Shown here: in pieces, positions 60,501 to 64,000 of the stretch
How the letters are laid out: the number at the start of each line of letters is the position of its first letter
Numbering within the stretch: position 1 is the stretch's first letter
Source: Asterias amurensis
Lineage: Eukaryota; Echinodermata; Asteroidea; Forcipulatida; Asteriidae
Reading direction: 5' to 3'
DNA: 64,000 nucleotides
Assembly: GCF_032118995.1 (NCBI RefSeq)
Contig: NC_092665.1
Coordinates: 2,392,001 to 2,456,000 of the forward strand
Position numbers and translations under genes: made by a program
Notes under the pieces: generated by a model
Seen by the model: the letters and a program-made list of their open reading frames with translations, nothing else
The model's database searches: none
Told to the model about the DNA's origin: nothing

Positions 60501-61669
60501 CTCCCTCTGAAGTAACTTAGTTTTTGAGAAAGAAGTAACTTCTCACTAAAATATTTGAATTGAATGAGAGACCTCAGCTGAGGTCTCGAATTCAAGCATC
60601 TGAAAGCGCACAACTTGTGCGACAAGGGTGTTTTTTCTTCCATTATTTTCTCCCACTTTCGACGACCAATTGAGTTCAAATTTTTACACCAAGTGAGAAG
60701 ACTGGTCTTCACAATTACCAGGTGTCCAGTACCTTTAACTATGATTTAGGGAGCGTCTCAAAAGTCGGGCACGTTCCTAGCGCAAAAGAACGTTCCTGCG
60801 GAGCGTTCCAAAAGACCGGTCCTGTGGAACGGACAAAAGCGGCGGGGATACTTTTGCGATCCAAAAAGAACGTTCCTACCGTTCCGACTTTTGAGACGCT
60901 TCCTTACTGTACCCTTAAAATGAGTTGAGATTCGATACTTTTTGTCCTCTCTCCGCTACAGGTTTTAAATATAAAGAAGGCCATTAAGGCTTCCTCATCA
61001 TCACAAGATATCGATGACCAACACATGCAAGCAGATACCAGGGAGATGGAGGTACAAGCTATCAAACCCGTCAAGAAGTCTTCCAAGATAAAAGGGTAGG
61101 GTCTTCTGTTTATAGTTAGTTTACTTTTCTGGTTGTGAAGGCAGGAAGTTTCAGTTTTAGATGTGGAAGAAAAACCCCAGCAATTTTTTCCAGTGAATTT
61201 TCATGCAGTCGGGAAGCGACTGAAAAACCAATCCACATAGTGCCTCTAGAAGGATTCGAACCGATGTCCTACAGGTGGGAAGGCGAGGAAAGGTTTTTTT
61301 TCTACTGTCATTAAACACAATTGTGTAGATTTTGAAAACATTTTCCCGTTTCATTTACCCTGGGTTCCTTTACATGCATTACACAACGAACAGGGCCTAC
61401 AATACATAGGCTTTACGTCCCATCCAAGGGACCAAGCATTATTGGTTAAGTGTCTTACTTCAGTGTCAAGACCGAAACTCGAATCTACACTTAGCTGATC
61501 AGAAACCCCAGAGCTTGAGTCCAGTGCACTTGTCTGTTCGGCCACTACTTAATGCAACTATAAACCACACGAGTCTAACTCAACACTGATATGGAAATAA
61601 AATTGTAATTGCTCTTTCTTCTCATTCAGGTTAAGGGGCAGTGGAAAGCTGTGGACAAAATCAAACTGA
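57593..61669 (+). CDS. COPS7: COP9 signalosome subunit 7
   Basis: Seven coding exons: 57593-57772, 58040-58115, 58559-58707, 59496-59638, 59952-60057, 60962-61095 and 61630-61669. All are GT-AG and phase-consistent, giving 275 residues, the length recalled for human COPS7A. Landmarks: [65 protein letters not shown], the winged-helix part of the PCI domain with [14 protein letters not shown] and [23 protein letters not shown], a helical tail with KQQIEQE, and the end [15 protein letters not shown]7 bridges subunits within the CSN complex, which removes NEDD8 from cullins in nucleus and cytoplasm. Invertebrates usually have one gene for the vertebrate 7A/7B pair. It is transcribed away from HELLS. 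A splice acceptor 14 bases before the ATG shows that the 5' UTR is split. Confidence 0.95.
57783..57915. repeat. Dispersed repeat family F in COPS7 intron 1
   Basis: ATTCTATCCCCCGATTTGGT to GGACGGGGGACAGATTTCTC. Same core ACTTCTTCTGATAGCGCC-like block as the copy at 1735 (CTTCTTCTGATAGCGCCCTC). Confidence 0.7.
58995..59365 (+). repeat. SINE-3 in COPS7 intron 3, with duplicated tail
   Basis: CAGTCTAGTTGGTTAGACAC (A box) and GTGGGTTCGAATCCCACC (B box). The tail GGACTCGGGAA..GTACTGAG occurs both before (59040-59110) and after (59297-59365) the head, so two copies overlap in opposite or nested order. Confidence 0.7.
59690..59925. repeat. GGGCACC dispersed repeat fragments in COPS7 intron 4
   Basis: GGACTTGGTGCCCCTTCAAA and GGGGGCACTTTGCAC with TTGCCCTCTCAAAGA. 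Confidence 0.4.
60389..60738. mobile_element. MITE family A in COPS7 intron 5
   Basis: TTAAAGGCACTGGACACTAT at the left, GGTGTCCAGTACCTTTAA at the right, TTAA on both sides. Confidence 0.85.
60747..60904. mobile_element. Short MITE in COPS7 intron 5
   Basis: AGGGAGCGTCTCAAAAGTCG at the left, CGACTTTTGAGACGCTTCCT at the right. The inner part repeats GAACGTTCC. Confidence 0.75.
61345..61555 (-). repeat. SINE-2, diverged, in COPS7 intron 6
   Basis: CCTGGGTTCCTTTACATGCA, TTTACGTCCCATCC and the head remnant TGTTCGGCCACTAC. Confidence 0.7.
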
Positions 61670-62310
61670 TCATCGCACACCGATTTCACGGCAGAAGCTC
61701 TGTATCTCCACATCCCTGAGCTCAGCCTGTCAATACTCATGCCTTCACATTGTACAAGATAGTCTGTACCGGTAGGAGGCGCAACCACTACTGCAGTGAA
61801 GAGAGTGTTACAGGCTATTAGCCTGTACCGGTAGGAGGCGCAACCACTACTGCAGTGAAGAGAGTGTTACAGGCTATTAGATTTGTTCTTGTGGATGGTG
61901 ACAGCAAAGAAATGCAGCCCTTGATTGAACTGTCACTGCATTACTGTGTGGATCAGACAATGATATTTTCTGTTTTGATGAGAGGCCGACACTAGACTTT
62001 ATTCAGACTATAATGGCCATTACAACCAATTGACGTCTCAGTGTGGAAAGTGCATGATGTACTCATATTGTTATTGTAAATACATGATCCTACTTTGTCT
62101 GGCGAAAGACAGCATGGGGTTCTATGGCCAGGCAACTCTCTCAACGTTGATGTTTAACCAACAGCCAGGGTACCAGTTTATGATCACCAGTTGATTGGAT
62201 GTATAGTAAACGACAGGTTCTGCACATCAATTAAAAAATCTTTGCATTATCAAATATTATTTGGACCACTTTAGTCCACATACATCGTGTTAAAAAGTGT
62301 AGGAAATAAA
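61670..62310 (+). other. COPS7 3' untranslated region and likely polyadenylation site
   Basis: Follows the TGA at 61667-61669. It contains a 59-bp direct tandem duplication (61764-61880) and ends near AATAAA at 62305-62310. The real cleavage site is not known. Confidence 0.5.
61764..61880. repeat. 59-bp tandem duplication in COPS7 3' UTR
   Basis: Two adjacent copies starting CTGTACCGGTAGGAGGCGCA, 59 bp apart and identical by eye, which points to a recent event. Confidence 0.9.
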
Positions 62311-62459
62311 GTTGCACGCTCTAAGGGTTGAAAATGCGTGAGACTTGCACAGTCTACAAATAAAAAACACTGTTTCACCAAGAGTTGTTCATAAAGGCAT
62401 TAGAGGTGCTGATTTTATTTAATTTTACTACATTTATATACATTAAAAATCATTACACA

Positions 62460-62620
62460 AGTAAATTGGTTTGGGGTTGAACGAAGAAAAATAGACTAAG
62501 AGCTGAACTTGAACATGCGACCTCTGGATAAATGTACCAACTGAGCTATTTAGCCCTAATGTTAGCGGTCTCCCTATTTTGTCAATATCTTTGTTTGGAG
62601 GTGCCCGTCATAAGCCATTC
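62460..62620 (-). repeat. SINE-1 downstream of COPS7
   Basis: Reverse copy: GGGGTTGAACGAAGAAAAAT tail, CCAACTGAGCTATTTAGCC A box, TTGTCAATATCTTTGTTTGG leader. Confidence 0.75.
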
Positions 62621-62689
62621 AACCTGTAACTGCTGTATACCTAAATGATCAAATTCAAGTTTACAATACAACCTTGGAAGGTTGTATAG

Positions 62690-62840
62690 CGCTGGCATGT
62701 TAATCCGTAGGACGCAGGTTCAAGTTCCGCTTAAGTCAAATTTTCCCTTTTCCAACCCAAACTATTTTAAAGTCGCCCAGTCAGTTGCTCTTGTGATTTA
62801 TTACATGTATTTGATTGACCTAATTACAATGCTTTATTTG
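62690..62840 (+). repeat. SINE-1, 5'-truncated
   Basis: CGCAGGTTCAAGTTCCGC B box, then TTTTCCAACCCAAAC and the CCAGTCAGTTGCTCTTGTG tail. Confidence 0.65.
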
Positions 62841-63591
62841 CATGTAAAAAATACCAGCCAACCAGAATTTTCTTTGAAACATGTTTCTCAAGCTCTTGTC
62901 TTGGCAATCAATTACAAAGCACTGCTATTTCTACATAAGAGTTCTTTATAAAGGCATTCGAGTTGCTGATTTGATGTAATTTTACAAAATCTATGTACAA
63001 TAAAATACATCGCACATGTAATTTGATTTATGATTACATGTTTATTTAGACACTTACCATCTAGAACTGATGTGTCCTTAAATTGAGCTTGGTTGCCACA
63101 CAGAATCTGGTACAGGCTACCTTCATAAATTAAAATCTATTGAAGACCCTCCCTCCCCACACAATCAACTAAAAATTAAAGGCAAGCTATGTTATATAAA
63201 ATTAAAAAGTTTATTCCCCGGGCAGGGAAAAGGGGGAAAAAAAAAGCAACAAAAAAAAGCACTGTTATAAAGAGGTCATGCTTTATATAAAGAGTACATT
63301 CTGAAGTTCCAAAACTCGTTTCTGCTTTGTGTTTCTTGGTTTTGCTGTCCTCTTATATAACAGTCCTGTATAAAGAGGTAATTCTGCCAGTCTCATCGAC
63401 CTTTAACCTGAGTCGGCTGTACATTAAATTTTCCAAGAGAAAGACTCTGCTAGGGTTGAAATGTCGGGCCCATAAACAAAATTTCTTGCATTTATACCAT
63501 AGGTATAATAGTTGGTGAGCACTTTGCAACAGCTATACTATTTTTCAAAATGTCAAAGGGACGGAACTACAAGAATACCTTTTTATGTTTG
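62841..63591. other. Likely 3' UTR of the minus-strand gene plus spacer
   Basis: AT-rich; AATAAA on the minus strand near 63210 is a candidate polyadenylation signal for the CSIV gene. No other feature. Confidence 0.35.
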
Positions 63592-63787
63592 CTAAACTAT
63601 GGAGCACCAAGACGACCATGAGGATTTAGCCGACGTATCGCTACTTTGGGAGACCCTTCGCCTCTGTCTTGGCTGTCCATCAGCCTCGTCGCTCTCGCTC
63701 ATATCTGCCATGTCCGAGTCAAAGTCTGAATCTCTAGGCTTGATGGCAAAGGCTCGATGGTATTCTGTAGGTACAGAGTCCTGGGGA
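63592..63787 (-). CDS. Terminal coding exon of an unidentified gene (ends CSIV)
   Basis: On the minus strand an acceptor (TTTCATCAG) opens a frame of 64 residues plus stop, phase 2 in. It runs PQDSVPTEYHRAFAIKPRDS, then an acidic stretch (DFDSDMADMSESDEAD), a basic patch (RQRRR) and a Ser/Trp-rich end, SSWSSWCSIV. The last four residues fit a CaaX prenylation box, and SIV also fits a class I PDZ ligand. The composition looks like a real cytosolic tail and not repeat-derived. Upstream exons lie beyond 64000, and I do not recognise the gene. The 3' UTR would run left towards AATAAA on the minus strand near 63210. Confidence 0.5.
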
Positions 63788-64000
63788 CTGATGAAAGAAG
63801 AAAAGTAGAAAAAAATAATCGCTACTTCCGGATCAGATCGTTAAAACAAAACAAAGAGGTTATGCTATTTTAGGCACACTCAAGGGCAGACAAACTCCAG
63901 ATAAACGAAAATGATGGAAGCCATCTTAGACCTAGATAAGAACTCCAAAGTACAAACAAAAACTTGAACAAAAACTTTTGTGACTGTCCACGGAGGCCCT

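Overview
The window looks like nuclear DNA of an invertebrate deuterostome, most likely an echinoderm and, less certainly, a sea star. The coding genes are animal orthologues or families (HELLS, COPS7, SLC25A35, rhodopsin-class GPCRs) split by short GT-AG introns. Almost every intron and spacer holds short non-autonomous DNA transposons and tRNA-derived SINEs. The echinoderm call rests on general resemblance and recall of such repeat families, not on a search.

Layout. 1-4 kb: repeats only. 4.2-7.2 kb and 10.9-12.9 kb, minus strand: two paralogous genes encoding pogo/CENP-B-type transposase-derived proteins with a C-terminal PHD finger. Both have lost catalytic acids of the DDE triad but keep long open frames, so they look like domesticated host proteins. 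13-27 kb: two intronless class A GPCR paralogues (17.0-18.1 and 24.9-26.0 kb, minus strand) in a repeat field. Three copies of an unusual element built from alternating GTCCG/CGGAC and TTGCATATGCAA palindromes lie here. 27-32 kb: gene-poor DNA with a Helitron-like hairpin, tandem duplications, a thrice-repeated AT-rich segment and large foldback elements. 32.6-35.2 kb, plus strand: a three-exon SLC25A35-like mitochondrial carrier. 38.8-55.0 kb, minus strand: HELLS (LSH), reconstructed as 16 exons with consistent splice phases. One intron carries a 1.4-kb, 30-bp minisatellite that ends next to a splice donor. 57.6-61.7 kb, plus strand: COPS7 (COP9 signalosome subunit 7), seven coding exons, 275 residues, head to head with HELLS. 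63.6-63.8 kb, minus strand: the last exon of an unidentified gene ending in CSIV.

The genes do not form one pathway. HELLS remodels chromatin for DNA methylation, COPS7 belongs to the COP9 deneddylase, SLC25A35 is an inner-membrane carrier, the GPCRs are probable peptide-type receptors, and the pogo-PHD pair probably bind DNA and chromatin. Exon borders were placed by eye from splice consensus, phase and homology recalled from memory. No search or alignment was run.
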